Positions 20,860 through 31,373 are shown, counted from the first letter of the stretch. The stretch: 32,824 nt of DNA from Candidatus Gottesmanbacteria bacterium (GCA_016218255.1 JACREN010000024.1:1-32824); one strand, 5' to 3'. Made by a program: numbers and translations. The notes: generated by a model from the letters alone, not told the origin.

Positions 20860-22386
20860 ATGGATGCTACAAATGCCACTCCGATTCCTGTTGAGCCGGC
20901 TGTTCCGATTGGCGGGACGCCCATCGTTGCGCCGGAAACGTTCGTTGTTCCGGCGGCAGATAATCCGGCTGTGCCGCTGCCACAGGGGCAATCAGCAGGC
21001 GCGACCCCTGGTGCTGCTGATAATCCTTTGATCCCAGGAGGGGTAGTGTCGGCTCCCCCGCAACAGGCCTCATCCGGAAATTCTATATTGCGTAGGTTGC
21101 TTATGGTTATCGTTTTATTGGTGTTTCTCACTGGGTTGATTTTATTGGGTAAATTTGTATTCGGATTGATAGCTGGTGCGAAAGAGGTGACCATAGTGTA
21201 TTGGGGGTTGTGGGAAAACGATGCTATGATTCGCCCGGTTCTGGCGGATTTTGAAGCATCCCATCCGAAAATTAAAGTGCAATATGTGAAGCAATCACAT
21301 CGACAGTATCGGGAGCGGTTAGTTGCTGCAATAGATAGGGGAGAAGGGCCGGATGTATTTCGTTTTCACAACACATGGATTCCAATGCTCAGAAGTTCAC
21401 TTATGCCGGTGCCAAAGGATATTATGACTGTGTCGGAGTTTACTCAGTCATTCTATCCGGTTGCAGTCAGTGATCTGGTGGGAGGGCAATCCATATACGG
21501 AATTCCACTCATGATTGATGGATTGGGACTGTATTACAACGAAGATCTTTTTGCTGCGGCAGGGGTAAAACCCCCCGTGACATGGGAAGATGTTCTTAAT
21601 GTTGTGCCGAAGCTGACAGTGAGAAATGAAAAGCTTATTTCTACTTCAGCGATTGCCTTGGGAACCACCGGAAACGTTGAAAATTTTAGTGATATTTTAG
21701 CTACTATGATGTTACAGAATGGCACCAAGCTGTCTGATCCAACTGGTAAAACAGCGGAAGAGACACTTCTTTTTTATCGGAAATTTGCTGATCCAGCGGA
21801 TCCTGTCTACACATGGAACGAGACACTTGATAATTCTATTTATGCGTTTGCTATGGGAAAGGTGGCAATGATATTTGCGCCGTCTTGGCGTGCTTTTGAT
21901 ATAAAGCAGATGAACCCAAATATCAGATTCAAAATAACTGTCGTTCCGCAATTGCCCGGTAATACGGTGTCGTGGGCTTCGTATTGGGTGGAAGGTGTGT
22001 CTGTAAAAAGTAAATATTCAAGTGCGTCATGGGAATTTTTGAAATATCTGACTGGTAAACAAGGAGCTGCGAAGCTCTATACAGAAGAATCGAAGGGTCG
22101 ATTATTTGGTGAGCCCTATGCGAGGGTGGATATGGGGAAAAATTTGATTGATGATCCTTATGTGGGAGCTTATATGAAACAAGCTCCGAATGCAAAATCT
22201 TTTCCTCTCGCATCTCGGACGTTTGATAACGGTTTGAATGATAAATTGATAAAATATTTAGAGGACGCAGTGAATGGGTTATCTCAGGGGGCTTCGCCTA
22301 AGTCAGTATTGGATACTGCATCTGCAGGGTTTCGCCAGGTGTTCGGAAGTTATGGTCTTTCTTCTAGTTCTGCCCCAGCCAGATGA
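20860..22386 (+). CDS. Membrane-tethered sugar ABC-transporter solute-binding protein (family 1)
   Basis: This 508-aa protein has an unusual layout. The N-terminal tail (1-75) is cytoplasmic-looking and rich in Pro/Ala/Gly, and one membrane segment (about 79-104) follows. A family 1 extracellular solute-binding domain comes next, starting EVTIVYWGLWEND. The binding domain shows typical motifs such as FRFHNTWIPML, YGIPLMIDGLGLYYNEDLF and MGKVAMIFAPSW. The uncleaved anchor replaces the usual lipoprotein signal. No ABC permease or ATPase is adjacent, so it may serve a transporter encoded elsewhere or act as a sensor or surface receptor. The next gene overlaps by 4 nt. Confidence 0.88.
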   Translation: MDATNATPIPVEPAVPIGGTPIVAPETFVVPAADNPAVPLPQGQSAGATPGAADNPLIPGGVVSAPPQQASSGNSILRRLLMVIVLLVFLTGLILLGKFVFGLIAGAKEVTIVYWGLWENDAMIRPVLADFEASHPKIKVQYVKQSHRQYRERLVAAIDRGEGPDVFRFHNTWIPMLRSSLMPVPKDIMTVSEFTQSFYPVAVSDLVGGQSIYGIPLMIDGLGLYYNEDLFAAAGVKPPVTWEDVLNVVPKLTVRNEKLISTSAIALGTTGNVENFSDILATMMLQNGTKLSDPTGKTAEETLLFYRKFADPADPVYTWNETLDNSIYAFAMGKVAMIFAPSWRAFDIKQMNPNIRFKITVVPQLPGNTVSWASYWVEGVSVKSKYSSASWEFLKYLTGKQGAAKLYTEESKGRLFGEPYARVDMGKNLIDDPYVGAYMKQAPNAKSFPLASRTFDNGLNDKLIKYLEDAVNGLSQGASPKSVLDTASAGFRQVFGSYGLSSSSAPAR

Positions 22387-23252
22387 GAAAAATTCGATTG
22401 TTGCCAGATGTCGCGGTGTATGTGGCCCAATCATATGCAGCCATTTTTGATTATCCTCTTACGGAATCGGATGTTTATAGGTGGGTGCCATTCATTGAGG
22501 GACCGAAAGAGCTTCGGGTTTCTCCATTAAAAAGAAGAGATATTGTTAAAAGGGAGGAACGAAAACAGTGGTCTGCAAGAAAATGGGAGCATGCACAAGT
22601 TGTCGCTGAATGGCTTCATAAGGTTCCAACAATTCAGCTTGTTGGCGTGACTGGTGGACTTGCCATGGATAACGCAAAAAAAAGCGATGATATCGATTTA
22701 TTTTTTGTTACCTCTCGCGGGACCACGTGGATCACGCGGTTTATGGCAACCTGTATAGTAGAGTTGTCAGGATATCGCAGAAAGCCAGGAGAAAAAAATG
22801 TAACTGACAAGATATGTCTGAATATGTTTATGGCTGAAAACGCGCTTGCTATTTGTGGTAAAGAGCGGGATTTTTTTGCGGCTCATGAAGTGTTGCAGAT
22901 GATTCCATTAAGAGAGCGGGATGATGCATACAAAAGGTTTTTGTTATCGAACCAGTGGGCAAAAAATTTTCTTCCGAATGCATGGAGAGAAAAAATTCAA
23001 TATACAAAACAACGAAATATCGAAAAAACTCATTTCATAATATTTTATTTATGCTTCATCTTTCGCTTTTTTGAGCCAATCGCAAAATATCTGCAGCTTT
23101 GGTATATGAGGAATCGTAGGACCAACGAAGTTATTTCTGAATCCGTTATCAGATTTCATCCAGTAGATGCTCGTGTGTGGGTGAAGAAAGCATTGGCCAA
23201 ATACTTGGCAGTTCGCAATGTACCCCTTGACAAGATTTTTTATGGCAGCTAA
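22383..23252 (+). CDS. Predicted nucleotidyltransferase-superfamily protein
   Basis: This 289-aa protein has the DNA polymerase beta-like nucleotidyltransferase signature. The glycine pair is at 91-92 in GVTGGLAM and, after a short gap, the acidic cluster SDDIDLFFVT (101-110) has Asp103 and Asp105 as likely metal ligands. The N-terminal 60 residues look like a winged-helix-like or helical cap. A hydrophobic stretch near 220-235 could be membrane-associated. The substrate is unknown. Its ATG overlaps the stop of the solute-binding protein. The groESL promoter lies within its last codons. Confidence 0.72.
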   Translation: MRKIRLLPDVAVYVAQSYAAIFDYPLTESDVYRWVPFIEGPKELRVSPLKRRDIVKREERKQWSARKWEHAQVVAEWLHKVPTIQLVGVTGGLAMDNAKKSDDIDLFFVTSRGTTWITRFMATCIVELSGYRRKPGEKNVTDKICLNMFMAENALAICGKERDFFAAHEVLQMIPLRERDDAYKRFLLSNQWAKNFLPNAWREKIQYTKQRNIEKTHFIIFYLCFIFRFFEPIAKYLQLWYMRNRRTNEVISESVIRFHPVDARVWVKKALAKYLAVRNVPLDKIFYGS

Positions 23253-23255
23253 AAT
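23227..23255 (+). promoter_or_regulatory. groESL promoter
   Basis: TTGACA (23227-23232), a 17-nt spacer and TAAAAT (23250-23255) form the best consensus-like sigma-70 promoter in the window. Transcription should start near 23262, about 50 nt before groES. It overlaps the end of the preceding gene. Confidence 0.75.
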
Positions 23256-23280
23256 AGCAGTCACTTCAAAAGACTGCCAG
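23254..23280. promoter_or_regulatory. CIRCE-like operator (HrcA site) at groESL
   Basis: ATAGCAGTC, a 9-nt spacer and GACTGCCAG form an inverted repeat with the same 9-N9-9 geometry as CIRCE (TTAGCACTC-N9-GAGTGCTAA). It agrees at about 13 of 18 positions, with a compensating C/G swap in the arms. It sits on the predicted transcription start of groESL, the usual CIRCE location. It could also be read as a weak terminator of the upstream gene, since a T-run starts three bases after it. Confidence 0.62.
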
Positions 23281-23312
23281 TTTTTACAGTTTATTGTTAC
23301 AAAGGAGGTTAT

Positions 23313-25329
<2,017 letters not shown>

Positions 25330-25355
25330 AAATAAGTTGAAAATATTAAAATCTG

Positions 25356-25380
25356 AAAGCCCCTCTTGTGAGGGGCTTTT
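25356..25380 (+). terminator. groEL terminator
   Basis: AAAGCCCCTC (25356-25365), loop TTGT and GAGGGGCTTT (25370-25379) form a perfect 10-bp stem ending in T residues. The A-rich 5' flank would also allow termination on the other strand. Confidence 0.9.
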
Positions 25381-25388
25381 GGTATAAT
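25380..25388 (+). promoter_or_regulatory. Extended -10 promoter for the MBL-fold gene
   Basis: TGG plus TATAAT (25383-25388) is a perfect extended -10 that begins at the last base of the groEL terminator. Nine bases separate it from the ATG at 25398, so the leader would be only a few bases. No clear -35 is seen. Confidence 0.6.
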
Positions 25389-25397
25389 GCGGACAAT

Positions 25398-26018
25398 ATG
25401 GCTCAAAAATTTGCTTCTGTTGTGGTGCTAAAGCCGGGTTATGCCAGATGGGAGGGGTATGCATCACAGCGGGCGTGCGGGACGATTACTCTGATAAAGT
25501 CCACGAAATGTTGCATGGTGGATCTTGGAATACCAAGCGACCGGGAATTGATTATCGAAAAATTGAAAGAGAATGGATTAAAGACTATGGACATAGACAC
25601 AGTGATTCTGACGCATTCTGACATTGATCACATTGGTAATATGAACGTATTCCCCGATGCTACATTTATCGGCGGCAATGATGTGATTCGTCGGGACTTA
25701 TTTATGGAATTTTTTAAAGATAAGTACACCGTCGATGAAAATATACATATTATTCATACACCGGGTCATGACAATAGATGTATCTCAGTGCTAGTGAAAA
25801 CTGCAAAAGGCATCGTTGCCGTTACCGGTGATTTGTTTGAATATAACAACGATTGGGTGACGACAGATACGTCTGAGGCATGGGAACCATGGAGCCAGGA
25901 TAAAGCAATGCAAATGCAAAGCAGAGATAAAATTTGGAAGCAGGCAGATTTTATCGTTCCGGGACACGGGGACATGTTTGCTGTGGATAAGCAGATTAAT
26001 TTGACAAAAACTGAATGA
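25398..26018 (+). CDS. Metallo-beta-lactamase-fold hydrolase (MBLAC1-like)
   Basis: This 206-aa protein has the MBL metal site THSDIDHIGN, with His73, Asp75, Asp77 and His78. It also has His124 (HTPGHD), Asp145 (TGDLF) and His190 (VPGHGD). The second residue of the HxHxDH motif is Asp instead of His, which is uncommon but otherwise the set is complete. The substrate is unknown; hydrolysis of a thioester, phosphodiester or lactone is possible. The start at 25398 was chosen over an upstream ATG that lies within the groEL terminator. It is the first of three genes joined by 4-nt overlaps (MBL, GNAT, CutA). Confidence 0.85.
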   Translation: MAQKFASVVVLKPGYARWEGYASQRACGTITLIKSTKCCMVDLGIPSDRELIIEKLKENGLKTMDIDTVILTHSDIDHIGNMNVFPDATFIGGNDVIRRDLFMEFFKDKYTVDENIHIIHTPGHDNRCISVLVKTAKGIVAVTGDLFEYNNDWVTTDTSEAWEPWSQDKAMQMQSRDKIWKQADFIVPGHGDMFAVDKQINLTKTE

Positions 26019-26479
26019 GAGAACGTAATAGAATTAGTATTCGGTCTGTACGTGCATCTGATATCGCAACGCTTGTGCATTGGGGAGCTCAAAGTCCAGA
26101 ATTATGGGGCAGCAAGGTGTCTAAATGGTATACAGCGCGTGGCTTAAAGCGGTATCTTCTCGTATTGCAAAATGATATTTTTTTGGTGGCTGAGATTGGT
26201 GAGAAACTGGTCGGCATGTGTCATGCACGGTATATGCATGAGTGGTTATATTGGGAAAACTTATTTGTAGATAAGGGCTTTCGAAGACGTGGAGTCGCAG
26301 AGAAACTCTTTAAAGAGATGGTAAAGGCGTGTAAAAAGAAAAAGGGGCTGAGAGAAATCGGCCTTCAGGTACGGCACGATAACACCGAAGCGAAGCGATT
26401 TTACAAGAAGATGGGTTTTCGAATGGGTTTTTTGTATTTCTGGATGGAGAAAGATTTGATACGGAGAAAAAAAGTATGA
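26015..26479 (+). CDS. GNAT-family N-acetyltransferase
   Basis: This 154-aa protein has the GNAT acetyl-CoA signature, seen in NLFVDKGFRRRGVAEKLF (about 87-104), where R-R-R-G-V-A forms the pyrophosphate loop. LQVRHDNTEAKRFYKKMGF (about 127-145) is the typical last-strand region. It acetylates an amine on an unknown substrate. It overlaps both neighbours by 4 nt. Confidence 0.88.
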   Translation: MRERNRISIRSVRASDIATLVHWGAQSPELWGSKVSKWYTARGLKRYLLVLQNDIFLVAEIGEKLVGMCHARYMHEWLYWENLFVDKGFRRRGVAEKLFKEMVKACKKKKGLREIGLQVRHDNTEAKRFYKKMGFRMGFLYFWMEKDLIRRKKV

Positions 26480-26802
26480 CTGATATGATTCTTGTCTATG
26501 TGACTTGTACCTCGCTTACTGAGGCAAAAAAGATCGGGAAGAGACTTTTGGAAAAACGATTGTGTGGGTGTGTTAATTTCGTTGAAAATGCCAACCCCAT
26601 GTTTCTCTGGCCACCAAAAAGCGGGAAGATCAACGAATCACAAGAGACAATTCTTTTGGTGAAGACTCTCGAGAATAAATACGATCTTGTCGAGGCTGAA
26701 GTTGTGAAACTGCACTCCTATGACACGCCATGCATTATCGGAATTCCCATTGCATACGTTTCAAGAAAATATCTTCATTGGTTGGCCGGCGAATTAGAGT
26801 AA
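26476..26802 (+). CDS. cutA: CutA1-like divalent-cation tolerance protein
   Basis: This 108-aa trimer-forming protein shows the CutA pattern. It begins with a YVTCTSLTEAKKIGKRLLEK strand-helix, continues with LCGCVNFVENANPMFLWPPK and QETILLVKTL, and ends with SYDTPCIIGIPI near the C-terminus. CutA was first linked to copper tolerance in E. coli; its biochemical role is unsettled. It is the last gene of the three-gene overlap set. Confidence 0.95.
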   Translation: MTDMILVYVTCTSLTEAKKIGKRLLEKRLCGCVNFVENANPMFLWPPKSGKINESQETILLVKTLENKYDLVEAEVVKLHSYDTPCIIGIPIAYVSRKYLHWLAGELE

Positions 26803-26808
26803 AACGGT

Positions 26809-26838
26809 TTGGCAGGATAAGACGGTTTGTGCTATGAT
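26809..26838 (+). promoter_or_regulatory. Promoter of the PEGA/SH3 gene
   Basis: TTGGCA (26809-26814), an 18-nt spacer and TATGAT (26833-26838). The upstream in-frame ATG at 26834 is inside this -10 hexamer, so the real start is the next ATG at 26849, ten bases beyond the -10. Confidence 0.6.
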
Positions 26839-26848
26839 CAATATCGCG

Positions 26849-27721
26849 ATGAAGCGAAATTTGGTTTTTTTAGTGGTTTTGGTGGCTCTGTTGGGGCTCG
26901 TGATAGGATTTGTAAAGATATGGAACCGAAGATCTGCAAAATTTGGTGAACTTCGGGTAGAGAGTGTTCCGCCTGCCAGCGTGTTTCTCGATAATAAGCA
27001 CATGGGAAGAACTCCGTTTCGGGATAAGGTTCAAGCTGGTCAGTACACTATTAAAGTTGTCCCAGAGGCCTCATCCATGCAAGCGGCCTCGTGGCAAGCG
27101 CCACTTTCCATCGGCGAGTCGCTGCTAACCTATGTGAGCGCTGATCTTTCGGAGTCAGAATTATCTTCCGCGGCTGATATTTTGTGGTTGGAGAAAATTT
27201 CCGGAAAGAACGGAGAACTTTCGGTGACGACGAATCCCGATGGTGCAACCGTTCTTGTCGATGATCAGGTGAAAGGCGTAACGCCGCTGTCGACTACTGA
27301 TATGTCATCAGGTGATCATATGCTTACTGTTACATCACCCGGATTTTTGAGCAGAACTCAGAAGATTAAATCAATTGCAGGATACCGTGTGATTGCGAGT
27401 ATAAAGCTTGCGTTATCCGCAGGTGGTGCAGTTGTTGCAAGCGCATCGCCAACCCCTGTGACTCAGTCTGTGACACGTATCACTCCAACAGGTCTTCCTC
27501 TCTCGTCAGATCCAGCGAAGCCGTTTGTGATCATTAAGGATACGCCAACCGGGTATTTGCGCGTTCGGTTGGAGCCCACGACTACTGCATCTGAGGCAGC
27601 GCGGGTAAAGCCAGGGGAAAAATATCACTTAGAAGAAATAAAAACCAGTTGGTATAAGATCAAATATGATGGGTCAAATACCGGTTGGATATCGGGTCAG
27701 TATGCGGAGAAAGTTGAATAG
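26849..27721 (+). CDS. Membrane-anchored protein with two PEGA domains and an SH3-type domain
   Basis: This 290-aa protein starts with a lysine/arginine residue pair and a single membrane segment (about 4-22), with the rest outside the membrane. PEGA-type segments are seen at about 32-80 (LRVESVPPASVFLDNKHMGR) and 128-180 (LSVTTNPDGATVLVDDQVKG, then a VTSPGFL strand). A Ser/Pro/Thr-rich linker leads to a C-terminal bacterial SH3 domain ending in WYKIKYDG and GWISGQYAEKV. Such proteins usually bind the cell wall or scaffold the surface. It ends three bases before the convergent UbiA gene. Confidence 0.87.
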   Translation: MKRNLVFLVVLVALLGLVIGFVKIWNRRSAKFGELRVESVPPASVFLDNKHMGRTPFRDKVQAGQYTIKVVPEASSMQAASWQAPLSIGESLLTYVSADLSESELSSAADILWLEKISGKNGELSVTTNPDGATVLVDDQVKGVTPLSTTDMSSGDHMLTVTSPGFLSRTQKIKSIAGYRVIASIKLALSAGGAVVASASPTPVTQSVTRITPTGLPLSSDPAKPFVIIKDTPTGYLRVRLEPTTTASEAARVKPGEKYHLEEIKTSWYKIKYDGSNTGWISGQYAEKVE

Positions 27722-27724
27722 GCG

Positions 27725-28663
27725 TTATCCTCCAATTCCGTACACGACGATAAAGACAGCAGCGGCCCATAAAATAATTGTCGTCAGAAGTGGTTTATCT
27801 GACATTAATACCTTTTCAGGTGATTCTCCCTTTCCCTCATAAATGAGTTGCATATATCGCATAATGCCAAAGAGGACGAACGGTATTGTAACCATCATCC
27901 ATTTTCGGTCGGGAAATTCCGGCGTAAATTCTGCATAATTTTTGAAGAAAAATCCTTTTGATATTGGTCGTTCAAAAAATGTATAAAACGCATACGTGAT
28001 AAAGGTTGCGTTGGCAAACATTGCGGTATAGGTATCGAGTAATTTTTCAGAATAGTGAGAAAGTGCATCTCGGGTATCTCGGGGAACCATTCCTTGATAT
28101 CCCTGAATAAGCGTCAATTCTGCTCTTCGTTTACCTATGGCAAGGAAGAGCGCTAAAGAAAGTGCTGCCAGAGCAAGCCAAATCGAAATATGATAGCCAG
28201 TCGCTGCTTCGCCTGCATAGACGCGCAGAAAATACAATGTGGTAATTGCAAGAATGTCTATAACGCTGACATGTTTAAAAACGAGCGTATAGCCGTACTG
28301 AAGGACAATAAATATGGTTGCCAATAGAAGAAATGATGGTCCGAGTTGATAGCTGATACCCATACCAATCAGAAAAAACAGAAAAGAAGCGATCGCTGCA
28401 GTGCGGATGGGTAACGCGCCATTAGCTACCGGGCGGAATTTTTTAAATGGATGCTTGCGATCTTTAGGTGCGTCTAAGATATCATTAAAGATATAGTTTG
28501 AGGAGGAAAGAAAACAGAATGCGATAAATGCCCAAATTGTCGCTTCCAGCATTTTTGTTATGTATATCTGTCCTGTGAAGAGAATTGTAGTAAAAAGCGC
28601 GAGGTTTTTTACCCATTGTCTGGGTCGCGCTGTTTTGATAATTGCGTAAAGTAGCTTACCCAT
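27725..28663 (-). CDS. UbiA-family prenyltransferase, decaprenyl-phosphate phosphoribosyltransferase-like
   Basis: This 312-aa protein is an integral membrane prenyltransferase with several helices. It has the first aspartate motif NDILDAPKD (60-68) followed by KKFRPVANG. That combination is typical of the DPPR synthase branch (PRPP plus decaprenyl phosphate), not of ubiquinone or heme prenyltransferases. Its product would be polyprenyl-phosphoryl-ribose, a precursor of arabinose-type donors. The start at 28663 has GGAGG at good spacing. It overlaps the end of the preceding WecA/TagO-like gene by 55 nt. No DprE-like epimerase is visible in the window. Confidence 0.85.
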   Translation of the reverse strand: MGKLLYAIIKTARPRQWVKNLALFTTILFTGQIYITKMLEATIWAFIAFCFLSSSNYIFNDILDAPKDRKHPFKKFRPVANGALPIRTAAIASFLFFLIGMGISYQLGPSFLLLATIFIVLQYGYTLVFKHVSVIDILAITTLYFLRVYAGEAATGYHISIWLALAALSLALFLAIGKRRAELTLIQGYQGMVPRDTRDALSHYSEKLLDTYTAMFANATFITYAFYTFFERPISKGFFFKNYAEFTPEFPDRKWMMVTIPFVLFGIMRYMQLIYEGKGESPEKVLMSDKPLLTTIILWAAAVFIVVYGIGG

Positions 28664-29691
28664 GCAGAAAATCCTCCCAACACCACCGCAAGCAGAAGTA
28701 AAGCAAATAGCTTCCCCTGACTCCGTACAGTGAGTGCAACTGCCCCCAGTATAGCCGACACCCCCCAGTAAAACAAGGCAATCCTGCGTTTCCCCCATCC
28801 CAAATCAAGAAGTTTATGATGAAGGTGCCCTCGGTCCGCCAAAACAGGCGACTGCTTTGAGCCCATTCGTCTGAGCAGAGTATACCCTGCGTCGATCATC
28901 GGGATTCCCAGTACTAAAATTGCAGTTCCTAGTTTTCCATACGATAATATTCCTAAAACAGCCAACAGGAATCCCGCGAGTGTTTTGCCTCCATATCCAG
29001 GCATAATTTTTTGGGGATAAAAATTCCATGGAAGAAATCCCAAAAAAGAACCGGAGATGATAAATGCCAGTAGAGTGACAGACAGCTGTGAAGAATCGAG
29101 AATGCTGAATCGAAGAGAAAGTAATCCGAGTACAAATGCGCTTATAGCGACAAAACCAGGCATTTGGCCATCAACGCCAGCCGACCAGCCCACGATATTC
29201 ATAGTCCAGATGATCCACAGGAATGCCAGAAGATCAGCCAATACGATGATTGAATGACTGCCGAAAAAATTAAATGAATAGCGCCAAGTATCGAGGTGGA
29301 TGACCCCCGTGGTTGCTGGATTGGTTATATAAGGGATCCCAGCTCCGGCTCCAACGACTATTAATGCGGCTATTGCATTAGTGCATAACCGGATATATGG
29401 GTTAACATCTTTTTTGTCATCGGCGAGGCCAACGATCGTTAGAAGCGCGGATCCTATCAATATGCCTACCATCAACTTAGAAGCAGGGAGAGCCAGTAAT
29501 ATTGTTATTGACATGCCGATAAAAAGTGCTAATCCACCTGCTCGGGGAATTATCCCAGTATGGGTATGTGCCGGGTGGTATCGGACCTTCGGATCATCGA
29601 CGAAGCCATATCGTTTGGCAAAGCGGATAATGAGGGGTGTCACTATGCCCGTGAGAAAAGCAGAAAAAATAAACAGGATGACAATGTTCAT
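28609..29691 (-). CDS. WecA/TagO-like polyprenyl-phosphate sugar-1-phosphate transferase
   Basis: This 360-aa multi-spanning membrane protein belongs to glycosyltransferase family 4 (MraY/WecA/TagO). It starts surface glycans by moving a sugar-1-phosphate onto undecaprenyl phosphate. Seen are the IPRAGGLALFIGM start (48-60), the catalytic LADDKKDV with Asp91/Asp92/Asp95, and the carbohydrate-recognition HLHHKLLDLG near 296-305. The sugar is probably GlcNAc or a relative; I cannot tell. It lies six bases downstream of the small membrane protein gene. It overlaps the UbiA-type gene. Confidence 0.92.
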   Translation of the reverse strand: MNIVILFIFSAFLTGIVTPLIIRFAKRYGFVDDPKVRYHPAHTHTGIIPRAGGLALFIGMSITILLALPASKLMVGILIGSALLTIVGLADDKKDVNPYIRLCTNAIAALIVVGAGAGIPYITNPATTGVIHLDTWRYSFNFFGSHSIIVLADLLAFLWIIWTMNIVGWSAGVDGQMPGFVAISAFVLGLLSLRFSILDSSQLSVTLLAFIISGSFLGFLPWNFYPQKIMPGYGGKTLAGFLLAVLGILSYGKLGTAILVLGIPMIDAGYTLLRRMGSKQSPVLADRGHLHHKLLDLGWGKRRIALFYWGVSAILGAVALTVRSQGKLFALLLLAVVLGGFSAWVSYFTQLSKQRDPDNG

Positions 29692-29697
29692 GGTCGG

Positions 29698-30057
29698 TCA
29701 AGTAATCAATAAAAGAATATTGATAAGCGTGAGTAGACAGAGGAGATTTACGAGTAGGGAAGAGAGAAAAAGTACTCGGGTAAAAATAGGGTACGCATGG
29801 AGAAAAAAAAGAGATATGCCTGTATTGATGCCATAAATAAGAAGTCCGCCCATGGGAAGCATATATAGCCACATAGGATGAGCAAGTTGCTCTTTTCCCC
29901 AAGGGCGTGAATACCAGAGTGGAACCTGGGGAGGGAGATTATTCCAGCGTACGATAATCATGATTATGCCAAACACAAAAAAAATTATGATGCATTTATG
30001 AATAAATGAAATCAACCAATTTTCTGATAATTCATTCCACAGAACTAGAACATTCAT
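29698..30057 (-). CDS. Small membrane protein, 119 aa
   Basis: I do not recognise this protein with certainty. Three hydrophobic segments (about 18-36, 63-82 and 92-118) flank a W-N-N-L-P-P-Q-V-P-L-W-Y-S stretch. That motif resembles the LPxxxP...W element of DUF1648-like membrane proteins. Its ATG overlaps the GT-C stop by 4 nt, so it is co-translated in the glycan operon and may assist the flanking glycosyltransferases. The role is unknown. Confidence 0.72.
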   Translation of the reverse strand: MNVLVLWNELSENWLISFIHKCIIIFFVFGIIMIIVRWNNLPPQVPLWYSRPWGKEQLAHPMWLYMLPMGGLLIYGINTGISLFFLHAYPIFTRVLFLSSLLVNLLCLLTLINILLLIT

Positions 30058-31367
30058 AGGGTATATATAATTTCGAACGTTCCATTTTCGTGAACCACGA
30101 ATGCCCGAGTGGGGTATGTAGGATAATCCCGTATCATTTGCCCTGGCGATACTAGGGCGTCCCCGACGTAGACAGGGAAAGCGATATTTTGGGGATTATA
30201 GAGAAAAACACGGTCTGGGCTATTGCTGTAGTATATACTTTCAAAAAAAATGAGTGGGCTATGCGCGACGATGATATCCTGTTTACTGCGCATCGTATTT
30301 ATTTCCATTAGTGTTTTCCGTATATCGATTTTTGCGTGTCTGGCAGGATACCATACGTTAAATGCAAGAACGGCAATGAGAAATATGCCGGCGGTGGCAT
30401 ACTGCAAGTATTTTGATGCCATCGTTTGGATGCTGAAAATGACCAGGAATATTTCTGCGATCGTGACGGGAATGAGGTACCTATTGACGAATAGAGGTTT
30501 GATAAATGATATGCCGATGACGATGGCAAGCGGAAAGATTACCATCGTGAGGAAAAAAAGATTTCTCGGTCGAGTGGTCTTATTTTTGAGACTTATAAGA
30601 AAAAGTATCGCCAGGCAGACCGAAAGATATGTGGTATGGGTCCAGAGAAACCATGGTGTTCCCTCATATCCGATAAACATATTACCTAAAACCGAGCGGA
30701 TGAGATGCGTGTCGACTGGGAAATACCAAGTGCTTTTGAGCTTATCCATCTCACGTGCAATTCGGAAGAACCATGGGAGAATAAGAAAAACAGTCAGAAT
30801 TTCTGCGTGCAAAAATTTGTCCAATACGATGGATAGCCATTGGCGCCGCATAATGACGGGGTATTTTGAAAAAAACCAGTATACGCCCTGGGTTACCGGG
30901 ACAAATATCATGTAGGTATGATTGTAAAATCCCAATATATTTGCGGTAGCCATAATCCACCATTTCTTTTCTGAATAACCATAGAGAGAAAGCGTGGCAA
31001 AAAAAATAAACCAGCCGTACGTGCGCACCTCGAATGCATAATAGAGGAGCATTGGGTTGAAAAAAAAGAATACAGGTAGATACCACGAAAGAAAATGTTT
31101 TCGGAATAGTTTTTCTGCCCAAAAAATGAGTATGATTGTTGCGAGTACAAAACCCAGAAATGATAAACTGCGTACTGCAATTTCACTAGAACCGACCAGT
31201 TTCATCCAAAAATGAAGCAAAACGTAGTAGAGGGGAGGTTCGACTCCCAAATTGGAGAAGATAAACGAAAGAGGACGCTGGGCAGCTAAAATCGAAAAAG
31301 CTTCATCTCTCCAAATGCTTTGGGTGAGATATAAAAGAGGGGTATGCTGGATGATCCAAGCAAGCAT
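30054..31367 (-). CDS. GT-C fold glycosyltransferase (PMT/ArnT-like)
   Basis: This 437-aa protein has about ten membrane segments and the first-loop acidic pair Asp21/Glu22 in SIWRDEAFS. That pattern marks the GT-C transferases that use polyprenyl-phosphate sugars to modify proteins or glycans outside the membrane (glycosyltransferase family 39-like). EPPLYYVLLHFWMKL near residue 43 is the usual second element. The acceptor is unknown. A TATAAT hexamer sits six bases before the ATG inside the end of the GT2 gene, so it may also have its own leaderless promoter. Confidence 0.85.
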   Translation of the reverse strand: MLAWIIQHTPLLYLTQSIWRDEAFSILAAQRPLSFIFSNLGVEPPLYYVLLHFWMKLVGSSEIAVRSLSFLGFVLATIILIFWAEKLFRKHFLSWYLPVFFFFNPMLLYYAFEVRTYGWFIFFATLSLYGYSEKKWWIMATANILGFYNHTYMIFVPVTQGVYWFFSKYPVIMRRQWLSIVLDKFLHAEILTVFLILPWFFRIAREMDKLKSTWYFPVDTHLIRSVLGNMFIGYEGTPWFLWTHTTYLSVCLAILFLISLKNKTTRPRNLFFLTMVIFPLAIVIGISFIKPLFVNRYLIPVTIAEIFLVIFSIQTMASKYLQYATAGIFLIAVLAFNVWYPARHAKIDIRKTLMEINTMRSKQDIIVAHSPLIFFESIYYSNSPDRVFLYNPQNIAFPVYVGDALVSPGQMIRDYPTYPTRAFVVHENGTFEIIYTL

Positions 31368-31373
31368 ATTTAC

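Noticed and set aside
20836..20991. N-terminal extension of the VanW protein
   Set aside because: The extension runs into the divergent solute-binding protein gene and encodes an Arg/Asn/His-rich stretch. The internal ATG at 20835 gives a normal basic-plus-membrane-anchor start.
23257..23285. Intrinsic terminator after the nucleotidyltransferase gene
   Set aside because: The hairpin is followed by a T-run only after three other bases, and it overlaps the predicted groESL start with CIRCE geometry, so an operator is the better reading, though a dual role is possible.
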